A stretch of 64,000 nt of DNA from Nematostella vectensis (taxonomy: Eukaryota > Cnidaria > Anthozoa > Actiniaria > Edwardsiidae): NCBI RefSeq assembly GCF_932526225.1, contig NC_064043.1:15436085-15500084 (forward strand), in the 5' to 3' direction. The position numbers and the translations under genes are program-made. The stretch's first letter is position 1. Each line of letters opens with the position of its first letter. Below, one piece after another: positions 1 through 12,272 of this stretch. The notes beneath the pieces were generated by a model. The model had not been told where the DNA came from and did not search any database. It saw only the letters and a program-made list of their open reading frames with translations.

Positions 1-300
1 TCGATCTTGTTTTGTGTTTTTTCTTCGTTTCGAATCGGTCTTGCTTTGTGCTATTTCTGCTGCGCACGTTTCGATTCGGTCTTGTTTTGTGTTATTTCTT
101 CGTTTCGTCTCGGCCTTGTTTTGTGCTATTTCTGCTGCGCACGTTTCGACTCGATCTTGTTTTGTGTTATTTCTCCGTTTCGACTCGGTCTTGTTTTGTG
201 CTATCTCTGCTGCGCACGTTTCGAGTCGGTCTTGTTTTATGCTATTTCTGCTGCGCACGTTTCGACTCCATCTTTGTTTTTCTCCGCACCGCGTCCTTGT
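1..300. repeat. Minisatellite, alternating ~35/40-bp units
   Basis: Tandem units alternate between a form with TTTCTGCTGCGCACG and a form with TTTCTTCGTTTCG, both carrying TCTTGTTTTGTG. Together they give a compound period of about 75 bp. The array runs off the left edge. It lies downstream (in minus-strand sense) of the last NOL8 exon visible here, so it is probably in a NOL8 intron. Long open frames through it are a product of the repeat and are not genes. Confidence 0.85.
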
Positions 301-478
301 GCTTTTTCTTGTAGTCTTGTGTTAGGTCTCTGCGCATGCGCACCCAACGATTGGTGATCTCCTCCAGAGATGCATGACGGGTAAATGTAGTTTCGTCTGC
401 AAAACAAGGGGATCTTTATCACCATCATCAACAAGAATAGGGATACTGTGAAGGCTTTGTGAGACACTCAAAACTTAC

Positions 479-3400
479 CACCAAGTCGAGGGTCGTTCTG
501 CTGGAAGAAGAAAAGTTCGCCATCAGCAGTCTCTTGCTTCAAGTCTTTCTCCTCTTCCTTCTCCTCCTCCTCGTCGTCGCTGCTGCTGTCGTATGGAAGT
601 TTCTCTTGGTGCCAGCCTACTTTGTGTAGTACCTCCATCTCGCCGATGTCCTTGGCAGGAGACTCTTCATCGCTGCCCGTGGTGTTACCGAGAAATAAGA
701 AGGATGCACTGGACTAGAAGTAGAATGCGTTTAGGGAAGATTAAAAAATTACTTTCAACTGGAAAAATGTGAGCTTGGTCTCCCTGTGCCCAGAATAATA
801 AAAAACAAATGGGGGACGGGGTTGCAGGGGAGTTAAAGGGTATGTTGGTTTGCATGCAATGGCAATGTCTAGCTTCACTTCACTTTAATTCATTTTTACA
901 GCGCAACCAGTAAGACCATGAACTCAGTAAATAGGTATTGAGTGTTTGTTCCGACCGATCACTCGCGAGATATTCAAACAGTCAACTAGAAACCTGTCTC
1001 AACAAGTCGTAGTGGGTCTGATTCTAATTCTTGGGTCTGATTCGTCTAAAGACAATAAATATTCCACACATATCTTTTAAGATATGTCGAGGGTTAACAC
1101 TTAAAAGTGTTCACGGTTTTACTGGTCGAGCTGTAATACAAATCCGTAATAACAAACATAAGGAACCTTTTTTTCCCGCTCCGCTCCTCACGTCCTTACC
1201 TCTTCTTTCTTCGAGCCGAACATCTCCGCCAGTGATGTAGTATTGACGTCGTAAAAAGTATCTTTCGTTACTTCAGGCGCGCTTGTCACTTTTAAAGCCT
1301 CCGCTGATTCAGATTTCGGGCTCACTTCTGGCTCTGGTTCCTTGCTAGTTTGTTTTGGGGTCTTGTTTACTATTTGCTCGTAGTCTTCATGATCTTCGCG
1401 ACTTGGGTCATAACGCATCTTTGTTGAATCCCTGAAAGGTACACCCCAACAGTTGAGATACTATTTAAATAAGTTCTTTTTAACTAAATGAGAATAGAAG
1501 TACGACTGAAGGGTATAGCTGATATCCTTTTCTCGACGCTATCGGCGAATTGAATAAAACAGTCTAATGCTGCATTCAAACCAAAACCATGTTTAGTCAA
1601 ACAAGGTTTTTCTTTGCCTGATAACTTGCCAAGTTTCTTATTGTGTTGAATTCTTACTAGCTAAATAATCACTTAGTAATATGTACAGCACAGTCTATTC
1701 AGTTTTGTTCTTGGTTCTGTCCATTCTTAGGAGATGAGATTTGAACCAGTTTAATTGAACCACCTTTAAACTGGTTTAAGTGCTAGTCTGAATGTGGTAG
1801 GAAAGTGAAATGAAAGTGAAATTCCCCATTCCCCGATGAGGGACTCCCACTGTCCATTCGAGTAGCACTTCCAGTCAGCATTGTCATCGGTCTTCGTGTG
1901 TAAACTGGCCTCAACTCGCCTAAACAAATAAGGATCATCGGTCTTCGTGTGTAAACTGGCCTCAACTCGCCTAAACAAATAAGGATCATCGGTCTTCGTG
2001 TGTAAACTGGCCTCAACTCGCCTAAACAAATAAGGATCATCGGTCTTCGTGTGTAAACTGGCCTAAACTCACCTAAACAAATAAGGATCATCGGTCTTCG
2101 TGTGTAAACTGGCCTCAAATCGCCTAAACAAATAAGGATCATCGGTCTTCGTGTGTAAACTGGCCTAAACTCACCTAAACAAATAAGGATCATCGGTCTT
2201 CGTGTGTAAACTGGCCTCAAATCGCCTAAACAAATAAGGATAATCGGTCTTCGTGTGTAAACTGGCCTCGACTCACCTGAAAACCTCGATGTGAGCGGTG
2301 TTCTGGTGTAGACTGGCTACCAGACTCCCTCCTAGCATTTTTTGTAGCACTGCCATTGACATGTCCTTTTCTCTGGCAAGCTGCATGGTTACGTCATCAT
2401 CCGTGTTGTCAAGGCAACGTGACGAGCTATCAATCACGTCAATCTTCTCCTCTTCTTGATCTTCCCCGTCGCTGTCGATAAACCTCTTGTCCAGCTGGAA
2501 CCGGCGGTCTCCTTTGAACGAAGCCTGGAGCTTGAAGAGCTGCAGTTTGGAAATAAGTATCAAAATAGTGAATCTCCTTACTGTACTAGCATATGCCTTC
2601 AAAGATAGTAATGGGAATTTGAGGTAAGGTCTGTTTCTGCCATACAAAACCTGCTACTGCAGTTGCCCTTTAAATCGCGAGCCATTTTTAACACCATGTT
2701 CTATTGAAATACAGTTAGTCAGAGCACAGCAAAGTCGTTACATATTAGTTAATGTTCCTTAGCGCCTCGTGTAATCTCCAAAAATACCTTTGACAGGTAT
2801 TGCATATTAAATGATATGTGCGTCTACGGAGCATGTTACTAAAATGAGAGCAGGGGCGAAACAGGATAAACCGTCACCATGTGCTTGATTAAAGTAAACC
2901 AAAACTTTTCGGATTGAAATCTCGGATGCCGTCTGTTTCTCGTTGAAATACAGCGGTTTATTCACAGGAAACTTCAAAATAACAATCTACGAATAAAGCC
3001 TGATAATTTAATGACAATATTTGATGGGAAATATCTTGGTTACTCGCTTTGGTTAGCCGATGGAAATAGATGCTTTGTGTGGCTCGCCATTGGGCGTAAA
3101 ATGACGACGCGATTGGCCTACCTCAAGTTCAAGCAAGTGTGGAGGACACCGAGGTACATACCTTCTCCCCGCTCTTTCCCTCAAACTGAGGTTTGGGAGC
3201 GAAGCCGACGTCATCGTCATCACCGGAAGTGGCATCACTCTCTGCGCTACTACTTCCGCTGTCAAATCCAAGCCAATCGCGGGCTTCTTTGCCTGAGATC
3301 TAAAACGCGGAAGAAGTGTTGAAATTAAGAAATAGATCTCATTTTTGCGTGCGTCTATCCTCTAATAGATGCAAAGATGACGTAACAGTGTGTCATGAAC

Positions 3401-6400
3401 AAAAAGTACGCAACGAAACGCAGTCGAGTCCTTCATGACACGCTGTGACGTAATCTGAGGACAGACGAATTTAATTTGTTTATACAACAATCAAAATGTT
3501 TCATAATCTAGACTTGGTGAGCATGCGCGCATGCTGACGCCAAGAGTGTGTGTGTCGCTGTCCTTAATAACACATGGACCCTTGACAAACCAGAGCGCGC
3601 GATTTACGAGTGTCGTTATATAAATGTGAATATTGGAAACACCAGACGTGTGCTTAAGATCATTCGCTTTCTTCGCAAATGAAATAAATACCTTTCTGGG
3701 GTTGCAAGAAGCGCGAGTTGCACCCACGCATGGTACTCGCACCCACGCATGGTACTCACACCCACGCATGGTACTCGCACCCACGCATGGTACTCACACC
3801 CACGCATGGTACTCACACCCACGCATGGTACTCACTTTAGACTCTGATGGCGACTTTTTCTGCCTTGTGCGATTGTCAGCTTCATCATCGGAGTCGAAGA
3901 CTATACGACGGCCGTCATCACTCGCCTTGCCGCCGTCCACCGCAGTAAGGGCTGACGCGATCAGCTGCTTTTGCGAGGCTGCTGCCTTCTCTCGCTCTTT
4001 TATCGCACTTAGGCGCCTTGCATTAGAATCAAGGTGTTTCGAGCAGCCCAGCGGTGATTCAGCCGCGCCATGTCCGTTTGACTTCTTCGTCGTGCCAGTG
4101 TTATCCCCAATTGAATGAGCCTTTATGTATTTTTGTTCCTCGATAGGTGGATCTTTCTCGACATTCTTGTCACTTTTCACACCTTTCTTCATTGTACTTT
4201 TTGCCGTATATTTATCTGTTACAACGTCTAAAAAATTCGCGTCTTCCTTATTTTCTCTTATCGTTGTTTCCTTATCGTTAAGATTCCCATTCGAAGACTT
4301 TTCATGATTCACTTTTTCTTTACCTTTCCCCGCATCGTCACTCCCTGATTCTTTGAGAGATTCCTTCTTTTTTCTATTATTTCTTCCATCACACATTTTT
4401 TCCTTGGGACTGTCCGGTAGTCCGTCCGGAGAAGCAGTCATTGACTCCTTCATTTTCTTTGTGCTCTCCCGTGTTTCGTTTGTGTCGGTTTCCTCACAGC
4501 TATCTTCATCCATGCTTTCCTCCCCACGCCTCTCGCGTCTTCTTTTCCCTAATTTGAGGTCTTTGGCAACTTGCCCTTTCGCCGTGAAACCATATTTTAC
4601 GTCGGCACAATCTGTAATTTCCTTGTTTCCCTTATCTTGGCGCTTGACTTTACCTTTAGTCATTGCGACTTCATCCTCGAATTTGCCCAGCCCCCCACGC
4701 CCACCACTAGCCCCTAAATACGACACCCCTTTTTTCCGGCTATCATGGGAGTCACACTTCTTTTCAATAGATTTCGTTCCCTTCAAATTTTGTGAACTAC
4801 TCTTAGTCCGTTTACACGGCGAATCCGAATCAGAGATCTGCCCTGGAGATGATCTATCATCAGACTCATCTATTCCTATATCCGAATTAAAGTCTACTGA
4901 ACTTTTGTCGGCACTTTTTGTCAAGAAACTCATCAACAAGTCAGAGCTTGATTCATTATCACTGGATACCTCCTCACTTTCACCATCACTGGAATCCTGC
5001 TCACTTTCACCATCACTGTAATGGTCTTTACTTTCGCCATCACTACAATCCTCCTTACTTTCACCGACCATGGATCTTTTAGCCGGAGAACTTTCATCAT
5101 TGAACCCTAATTTTTGTTTGGTCTGATTTTTCTTTTTTGACCTAGCCTTTGGTTCGGTAAACTCTTCCGTTTTTGTACGATTCTCCATCTTGTTCAAACT
5201 TGATTTTCTAGGTTTCACATTTGCTCCTTTGCTTTTTGGATCAGAAACATCGCTTACCCGTTTTTTCCTTCTAACAGCATCTTTGTCTCTGTGTTTAGCT
5301 TCATCTAGAGCGGATGATCTATTGAGTAAATTATCTTGCAAACCTAAATCTCTTGATTGACTCTTCTCCTTCCCACACCTCAGCATAGCATTCCCGACTT
5401 TGACCTGTTCTCTCGGGGACGCATGGCCGTTTTTCGTTGGAAACGGTTCAAGGGAATCCCCAGACCCAGACCTGTCCATTTTCTTCTGTGATGAATTATT
5501 GGCGGATTTACGAGAAGTTCTCACTTCCTTGGAAGACGCTTGGTTCTCGTCCCGTAAATCCCACGTTAGCTGCTCACAAGATGCCTCCTCCGTCACTTCT
5601 TCGCGGAATTTCTTCAAATTATGAACAGTTTTGCTGGGATCAAATCTGGCGATTTTTGCACTCCCTCTTTGACGCATGCGCAGAATTGGCAAAGCTCTCC
5701 CGAACTTGCCAACAACCCAGTCCTTCTTTCCGGGAACCTGGGAACCAGGAACTGCGTGTTTGATGGGCTCAACGAGCTCCTCGGACAAGGCGGGGGAAGT
5801 TAGCGACTTTGATGTGGTCTTCGAAGATGTGGCTGCCTTTCTTTCTTTTTCAAGTCTAACAAGGACAATATTAAATTTGGTAAGATGTACACACCTATTG
5901 TAAATAAGGAGAATCCATGGGTCGTAGACCGCAGTGCTTCATGGGTATCAAATAAATAGGCAAATAAGCGTATATTAAAACAAATCCAGGCTTCACAAGC
6001 TGTTGCATTTAATTTATGTTCCTTTGAACATTCGCATAGCTTTCAGTTAATAACTTATCCATTTTATGCCTACCTACGAAGCACTGCGGTATACGACACA
6101 TTGGTTTCTAGTGCAGCTTATTTGAACAACTATAAGTTATGCAACACTGTGAGAATACAAGTATCATAACAAGTGCAATCATAACAAGTGCAATCATAAC
6201 AAGTGCAATCATAACAAGTGCAATCATAACAAGTGCAATCATAACAAGTGCAATCATAACAAGTGCAATCATAACGAGTGCAATCATAACAAGTGCAATC
6301 ATAACAAGTGCAATCATAACGAGTGCAATCATAACGAGTGCAATCATAACAAGTGCAATCATAACAAGTGCAATCATAACAAGTGCAATCATAACAAGTG

Positions 6401-8173
6401 CAATCATAACAAGTGCAATCATAACAAGTGCAGAAATAAATCAGCAATATATTTTAACAGCATGAACTTCAAAACTGTTAACATATGTATAAACAGTAGC
6501 TTTCTTTATAAAATCGTCTGCCTTGTTTTTGTTTTTTATTGAAATAGCTGTTTTATCAAATCAGCTATTTTAATAAAATGCGAATTGTTGCGATTGGCCT
6601 TTTAGGGTTTTAAAGAATTATACAAAAGTAATAATAAAACAAACTAACAAAAAATGGGTGCATAGCAGCATTGCAAAAAACGGTTAAGTTTTTAAGACAA
6701 AAAAAAAACTAGACCAGAAGTAGTAAGTAATAGGACACACTTATTACCACTTTCTACCAAAACAAATATACTCACCGAGATAGGAAACTTTCTTTGGCTT
6801 GCTGCACCTTTATTTGACTTCCTTTCCAGTTTGTATTTGTTAAAACTGATATACCTGTTAAAGGAAAATGCAGTTTAAAAAAGAGGTCTGAGGTGGCTAC
6901 AAAACTATGTCAGATCTTGTAGAATCAAACATTTCCAAGTCACACTAAATACAATACATTAATAACATTTGCAAAAACTCCTACTCACATTTTCTGATAG
7001 AAGCTTCTGGAGCAGATATGTCAACATATGCAAATGTTTTGCCAGGGAAGCCTGTAATGAAAAAAAACCCTCAAAACCTACTTAAAGGACAGGGGTTGGA
7101 GGGGGAGCACCCATAACAATAAGGGATAGCATGATCCATTTGCGTGAGACCCCTAAAGTAATTAAACACCACAAAAGGGATAGCAGTTAAGGCAATTTTA
7201 AACCTAAAAGATAGGATCCTCACCCCTGTCTACCTTTATGGGACCCCCCACACACTTGGCAGATGCTGACCAACACGTGTCTAACCACAGAAAACAGAAA
7301 ATACCCTTGTGGAAAATATTTAAAAATTCTTAAACAGACCTAATAAATTGGTATACAAAACGTCTTACTACTTACATCTCTACTTTATATTTCATCTCTA
7401 CTATATATTTCATCTCTACTTTATGTCCTTAAAATGCCAACCGCTAAACCGTGAATACCTAGAATATGTTTATTGTCTTCTGGCAAATAACAAGCAAGAT
7501 GTTAGACAAGTTCCTAGTTTACTGTTTTGATATCTTGTATGTAATAGGTTACCACAAAACATCTATACATCATATTTCCACTGTTCAGGGTTTTTCTGGT
7601 CTGGTGGTAATTCAAGAGTTTGCTGCAATAAAAACTGGAAAAAACTTGTGTAAAACATACCATTCCAACCTTGTGTTGGTTTAATTCTAAAAAGTGCTCT
7701 AACCTGTTGGTGACAGCTGTTGTATATTCTTCTCACCTGGCAAACCATCTTTCCTATGAATCTCCACAGAAGAAACTGAACCAAAATTCTTCAACCTTTC
7801 ACTGCAATAAATACAAATTTCTGTTGAGTTGTTGCAAAAATTCTACTTTTAAAATAAGCAAGCAGCTTATTGTGATGATCTCAGTTCCCTTTTGAGAACC
7901 CTACTGGGTCCTCTTCTGGTTACTACAGGTCAACTATTAAATCTGTGAGCACCTAAAAGATGTGTGGAATTATTATTGTCTTCTGACGAATCAGAAGCGA
8001 GAATTCAGTCACTGAGACACTCTCATAGATAGACCTTAAAAAGCCCTTTGTAAAAAAATAGTTTGTATCTAATTACTGATAAGTGATTGAGTGGCTTTTA
8101 ACCTGATATCCCTCTCTTTGATCTCATGGTACAGACCACCAATAAATAGCCTTGTCTTTACTTGAGAGCTCAT
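479..8173 (-). CDS. NOL8: Nucleolar protein 8 (NOL8), 9 exons, 3' end outside window
   Basis: Nucleolar RNA-binding protein of ribosome biogenesis. Exons on the minus strand are 8173-8103, 7801-7737, 7051-6989, 6854-6776, 5855-3836, 3299-3162, 2539-2277, 1431-1200 and 713-479. All junctions are GT-AG and in phase, giving 1055 codons; human NOL8 is about 1167 aa. Exons 1-4 encode an RRM with RNP2 LFIGGL (residues 9-14) and RNP1-like KTFAYVDI (50-57). Exon 5 starts with the family block VPGSQVPGKKDWVVGKFGR, then a long acidic, Lys/Ser-rich, low-complexity middle (repeated DGESE-type runs), ending near RIVFDSDDEAD. Exons 6-9 carry the conserved C-terminal blocks KPQFEGKSGEK, FQLDKRFIDSDGED, MRYDPSREDHEDYE and FFFQQNDPRLG. 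The last exon ends in phase 1 at a good donor, and no following exon is visible before position 1. The start is the ATG at 8173, just after a possible 5'-UTR acceptor. Introns carry minisatellites. Family match is from memory of human NOL8. Confidence 0.93.
1885..2276. repeat. 51-bp minisatellite starting on the NOL8 exon 7 donor
   Basis: About eight tandem copies with period 51 bp (CATCGGTCTTCGTGTG recurs at 1885, 1936 and 1987). On the minus strand the unit nearest the exon contains TTTTCAGGTGAGTCGAGG, which is the real NOL8 exon 7 / intron 7 junction at 2277/2276. Other units carry TTTAGGTGAGTTTAGG or TTTAGGCGA at the same place. Confidence 0.95.
3720..3836. repeat. 19-bp minisatellite overlapping the NOL8 exon 5 donor
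   Basis: Six tandem copies of a 19-bp unit, plus-strand CACCCACGCATGGTACTC(A/G). Read on the minus strand, each unit starts GTGAGTACC or GCGAGTACC. The first is the 5' splice site after NOL8 codon TCT AAA at 3836. The next copies are further donor-like sites 19 bp apart (3817, 3798). Confidence 0.95.
6164..6431. repeat. 15-bp minisatellite (ATCATAACAAGTGCA)n in a NOL8 intron
   Basis: About eighteen nearly identical copies, with A/G changes at one site (AACAAG versus AACGAG). The period is a multiple of three, so it gives spurious open frames on both strands. It lies in the intron between NOL8 exons 4 and 5. Confidence 0.95.
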
Positions 8174-8310
8174 TGCACTAGCTCTGAAATAAAGAGGAAT
8201 AATAATATTGTGAATATTTGAGCATGCTGTGTAGTGAATCAAACATTTCCCATAATAATGCCTTTTTAAGCCGGCCGGGCAGGGGATCCTCCGGTTTGGC
8301 GAAATATCAA

Positions 8311-8371
8311 TCTCGTCCCCAGAGCCCACGTACCTTTCTGCCAGAGGCAAGGTACAAGGCTCTGGGATAAT
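8311..8371. repeat. Short hairpin repeat CTCGTCCCCAGAGCCC, copy 1
   Basis: Imperfect hairpin: CCCCAGAGCCCACGTACC pairs with CAAGGTACAAGGCTCTGGG. A second copy in opposite orientation lies at 9219-9279, and a partial relative (CTCGTCCCCAGA) at 40524-40560. Probably the terminal or whole sequence of a small mobile element. It lies just upstream of the NOL8 start codon. Confidence 0.7.
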
Positions 8372-8479
8372 CAATTTTTCACAAACAGAATTTGTTGGTT
8401 CTGGTTTTACTGCACAGGTCCAAACAAAATAGCCACCAGAAAGAACAAGATTTGATCTCTTTACTAATCGATCCGATTC

Positions 8480-8821
8480 GTGCTCGACAAATTAGGAAAA
8501 GTTAAAGATTTTACGCTGAAAGAAATTCAATCCCATATATTGAAGTCAGTCATTGTTTATAGAAAGGATAGTTTTGGTGTACTGTATATGTTGCAAACCG
8601 GTAATGGTAAAGCATTCCTAATTCACGAAGTGCTTGGATTCGCCTACGATTTGTTTTTGTCTCAAGGAGAGCACAGTTCAATTATTTTACTGATTTCGCC
8701 CTTGAATGCCTCAATGGAGGGCAAGATTAAAAAGCTTCGCTCACGCATTATTTCAGTGTCCATGCATGTGAGGATTCCATTGCTCCACGATGTAAATATT
8801 ACATTTGCCTGCCTCAAGTAG
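8480..8821 (+). pseudogene. RecQ-like helicase fragment, degenerate
   Basis: The translation includes a damaged Walker A motif, LQTGNGKAFLIHEVL (intact families have a TGxGKS core). It is followed by SSIILLISPLNASMEGKI, which matches the helicase motif Ia region (SPLxALMxDQ) of RecQ-type DEXH helicases. Only about 110 codons survive. The helicase signal fades after SPLNASMEGKIKKL, and no DEXH box or later motif is present. No splice or start context supports a live gene. It lies between two inverted hairpin repeats (8311-8371 and 9219-9279), which suggests it travelled as part of a mobile element. Alternative: any superfamily 2 helicase relic. Confidence 0.65.
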
Positions 8822-9218
8822 TAGTAGTTGTCGTTAACCGACAGGGATTTCAATTATATTGCCTTCTTGTCGTCTCTTGTCGAAGAGACGACATATACTG
8901 CAGAACTCTTTTTTAAAGAGTTATTCTGCGTAAACATGACCGGCATATATATTACAACTTCGCATACTTCTACATTTCAAGTTATTTCCCATAGGCTTAA
9001 AGTTTGTAGCAGCAATAATAAAATTTGGTTTTAAATGTATATGCTGGTTTGTGGGAGTTTTCTTTGCAATTATATTTTCAAAACAGATCTGACTAGTAAT
9101 GACAGAATGTGTGTTAGGCGCCGTGAAGCTTTTCCATTGTTGTATTCACTTCTGTTTTATTTGCGCATGCTCACTGAAGCAAGCTCGAGAGCCAATTAGA
9201 ATCGCCCTAGGAATTAAT

Positions 9219-9279
9219 TATCACAGAGCCTTGTACCTTGCCGCTTATACCAAGGTACATGGGCTCTGGGGACAAGACT
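9219..9279. repeat. Short hairpin repeat, copy 2 (inverted to 8311-8371)
   Basis: CACAGAGCCTTGTACCTTG pairs with CAAGGTACATGGGCTCTGG. The whole block is the reverse complement of 8311-8371 with a few changes. The pair bounds a 969-bp segment that contains the RecQ-like relic. Confidence 0.7.
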
Positions 9280-9587
9280 GGAAAATATTTGCCTGTAGGC
9301 TTGATTTGCAACCCCGAGTTTGAGCTTAGAACAAAAATTTGAAAAATAAAATAATTTCGAGAATTAAAGATGGGCTCCTTTTGCATCATTTTGGCGAAAA
9401 TCAAAGGCACCTCGGAGCAAACCCATATATGCAGTGCACTTTCAAAAACGTCTGCCACAATACAGTTACAGTACATAGTATCTGTCCAGAAATATGAGGG
9501 GTAGGGGTACCTTATCGCCTTAATAGCTCTTTATCAAATGTTTTGTTTTTATGTACAAGTTTTTTATCTTTTTGGTTTTTACTTTTT

Positions 9588-9735
9588 TTCCTCTTTAAGC
9601 ACATTTGATCATCATCTTGCCATAAAGAGGTTGGTTGACTGAATTGATTGTTTTCTGTCTTTCCTTTTTAAGCGCATTTGGTCATCATCTTGCCATAAAG
9701 AGAGGTTGGTTGACTGAATTGATTGTTTTTTTTTT
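9588..9735. repeat. Tandem duplication of ~77 bp
   Basis: The sequence from TTTAAGCACATTTGATCATC to TGACTGAATTGATTG is repeated once with few changes (CACATTTGATC becomes CGCATTTGGTC). The second copy ends in a T then G homopolymer. No coding signal. Confidence 0.85.
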
Positions 9736-10461
9736 TTGGGGGGGGGGAAGTGCCGCTCCTTCTGCTATGACTATGTTACTTGGCCGGTTGCGTAATTTAT
9801 AATCAATTAAACCATGTATTATTCTTTTTACATATTATAATCAGCTTTGAGTTGAATATTTGGCATAGTACAGACCATTAAAATGTAATATCTCCCTTCA
9901 TGGAATTGGATCTTAATGTGTTTTCGTTTTCAGCAAGTTTCAGCAATTTGAGCGTAACCCTGAGGTTACAGGCTCTCTAAATGTGATCAATATTAATAGC
10001 CCGCATTGCAATAACTCATTCGCTGCCCATGTGCATAAATTACTTTAAAAGCCATGGCGCGTGCCAGAAAATGTCCTTTTGCCTTATTTGGGTGAAAGTC
10101 TGCATACCAAATTTGAGCCAAATCAGATGAACCCAAGCTGATTAAATAGGTGGAAAGGTAAAGCAAGCTGGTAGTTATAATATTCCTGGCAAAAAGACGC
10201 TACGGTTTAGTATTTCATTTACACCTATTTCAAGTACATTGTCAATGCAAACAGCAAATTGGTATGTACAGGATGGAAGTTCTATCACAGAGAACCAAGG
10301 ATTTAAATATATTTTAGCAAATGCAGAAAAGATTATGCATAAATTATCCAATAAAAGCTCATTAGAATATGGTTCTGGCATGAACCTCTTTTGACCTAAC
10401 TAAAAAAAGAGCACTTTACTACCGTAAGAATTGACACTTGTGGTCTACACTGATAATGTTA
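9736..10461. other. AT-rich non-genic stretch
   Basis: No exon, RNA gene or element ends recognised. Short open frames here resemble no family I know. Confidence 0.5.
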
Positions 10462-10765
10462 ATTTTTTTTCTATATAAACAATCCAATTGTTTACTCTTT
10501 TTGCTGATGACACAAACTTAATTTTCAAATTGAAATCTGCTGAGAACATGAATGAAATATTAAACTCTGAGCTATTTAAACTAACAAAATGGTCAAGACA
10601 AATGAATTATCACTTAACACTAAAATATTTAACCTAAAAACTATATATTTTACATTACTTTATCTGTACATACATTATGGAAGCTGGGCAAGTAATTATG
10701 ACACAAGTTTAAAACGAATATACATTTTGCAAAAAAGGTGTATAAAAATAGTAACAAATTAGAAC
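10462..10765 (+). mobile_element. LINE (non-LTR retrotransposon) reverse transcriptase fragment
   Basis: The plus strand encodes FADDTNLIFKLKSAENMNEI from 10500. This is the RT catalytic box (F/Y-A-D-D-T) of CR1/Jockey-type LINEs, followed by KLTKWSRQMNYHLTLKY. After a stop near 10636, a second block in another frame encodes GSWASNYDTSLKRIYILQKR, typical of the C-terminal end of the same RT family. The sequence between the two blocks is missing, so this is a dead, internally deleted copy. Family match is from memory. Confidence 0.8.
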
Positions 10766-11384
10766 TTGGGATATAATGACGATAAAACATGATAAGGGAT
10801 AAAGACAAAGATTGAAAGAAAGTGAATAAAAAATGAATAAAAATAGCAAAGATTTCAATAAATCAATAAACGCTTTGTGCCTGAATATGTGTATTCATAA
10901 GTATCATCCAAATATTTTCTTGTACTGTAAGCTTGGTTCATAATCAGAGAGCACCTATTGTTGATTTCCTTTAAGTTTGCCGGGTTTCCTTAATATCTCC
11001 CTCTACTAACTATGATTGCATTACAAATTGTTTTCTATGCGCAAACTGACATGTACTGGAATGAAGCCATTAGCCTGCGCTGTTCTTGAGTTTTTTTTTG
11101 TCTTTTGTGTAGGATTAGAAATTGTTTTATAAAAGAAATAAAACATTCTTTATTTGCCTTCATTATGTTTTGAAAACATCAGTGTTTGATTAGGGAATTC
11201 TCATGCTCCACTGATCTGCTCTCAAATTCTCCCAAACAAAAACACCTCGCCTTTCAAAGCTCAATGAAGGAATGCAAATAATATTTTATTTCTTACATAA
11301 AGGCAATCTTAGTTCAGCTGCACATGTACATTGAGTATACATTGGGTTGTACATTGGGTTGTTTGGAATACAAAACAGTTTATG

Positions 11385-11957
11385 CACTAGTCAATTGAAA
11401 CCCCCATCCCCATGGTCCTGGGGAAGGGTGGGGGGGGGTAGACTTTGACCCTGTACAAAACCGAGAAAAGGCCCCCACCCCCTCGGGACAAAACAGCTTT
11501 TAAATGCCCCTACCCCTGGGATGCAAACTATAGGAAACTACCTGACAACAAGTCATCTAAAATAAGCTTTTTTATCTTTCAAAGCCAGTACATTTGTACC
11601 AATTACTATGAAGATAACAGTTACAAAAAAAGATGGAAAAATAAATCATCTTCATCTGGCATTTTTTTTTTAATATTTGTTTTTGCACATGTCGCCGTGC
11701 AGCATGCCACATGCTGATACATGGAATTGCTTGCTACAGAAGAAAAAGAGTCTCAAGCCAGAAACTAACATGATATTTGTGACACTATTCACTTGTCCCA
11801 AACCCCCACGGTGGGGATAAGTCTTAGAGTAAAAAACTGTCAATTCCCCCACCCCCTCGGGACAGATTCTGGTTCAAAAGTGCTCTAAACCCCCACCTTA
11901 ACCCCACACTTCCCCGGGACCATGGCGGTGGGGGTGGGGGGTTTCAAATGACTAGTG
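11385..11957. mobile_element. TIR-bounded non-autonomous element, C-rich
   Basis: The ends are inverted repeats: CACTAGTCAATTGAAACCCC at 11385 and GGGGTTTCAAATGACTAGTG ending at 11957. They continue inward with CCATGGTCCTGGGG / CCCCGGGACCATGG. The interior holds several more copies of CCCCCACCCCCTCGGGACA in both directions. No convincing open frame. A target duplication is not clear because the ends sit inside the palindrome-like TGCACTAGTCA/TGACTAGTGCA. Confidence 0.75.
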
Positions 11958-12272
11958 CATTACAATGTTACAAGAACCAGGGTAGCTGAAAGTACAAATC
12001 GAGAAAAGTTCCAATCGCGACCAGCACGTTTGGCATAAAACCTCAATCAATCAAATCGCTTTGCAAAAAAAACTTCTCGAATGTTTCAGGGTGACAAAAT
12101 AAGTTGAATGACTGACTTCATAGAAACCAACCATTTTAAACACGTGTGTTAAAGATGACAATACAAACATCATATTTTCAGGCGTTACAATGTTACAACT
12201 CTGCCTTGAAATGACTCTAGCTATGCACCTAGGTGGATATAATGATAAGCACTAGAAAGCCAGAATGCTTAC

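Noticed and set aside
1..470. Search for the last NOL8 exon at the left edge
   Set aside because: No phase-1 exon with the expected C-terminal block is seen on the minus strand; only minisatellite and one unremarkable stretch. The exon must lie outside the window.
3633..5624. Plus-strand open frames of 60-220 codons
   Set aside because: They are antisense to NOL8 exon 5, whose low-complexity codons leave the reverse strand open.
6108..6465. Open frames of about 105 codons on both strands
   Set aside because: 15-bp repeat in a NOL8 intron.
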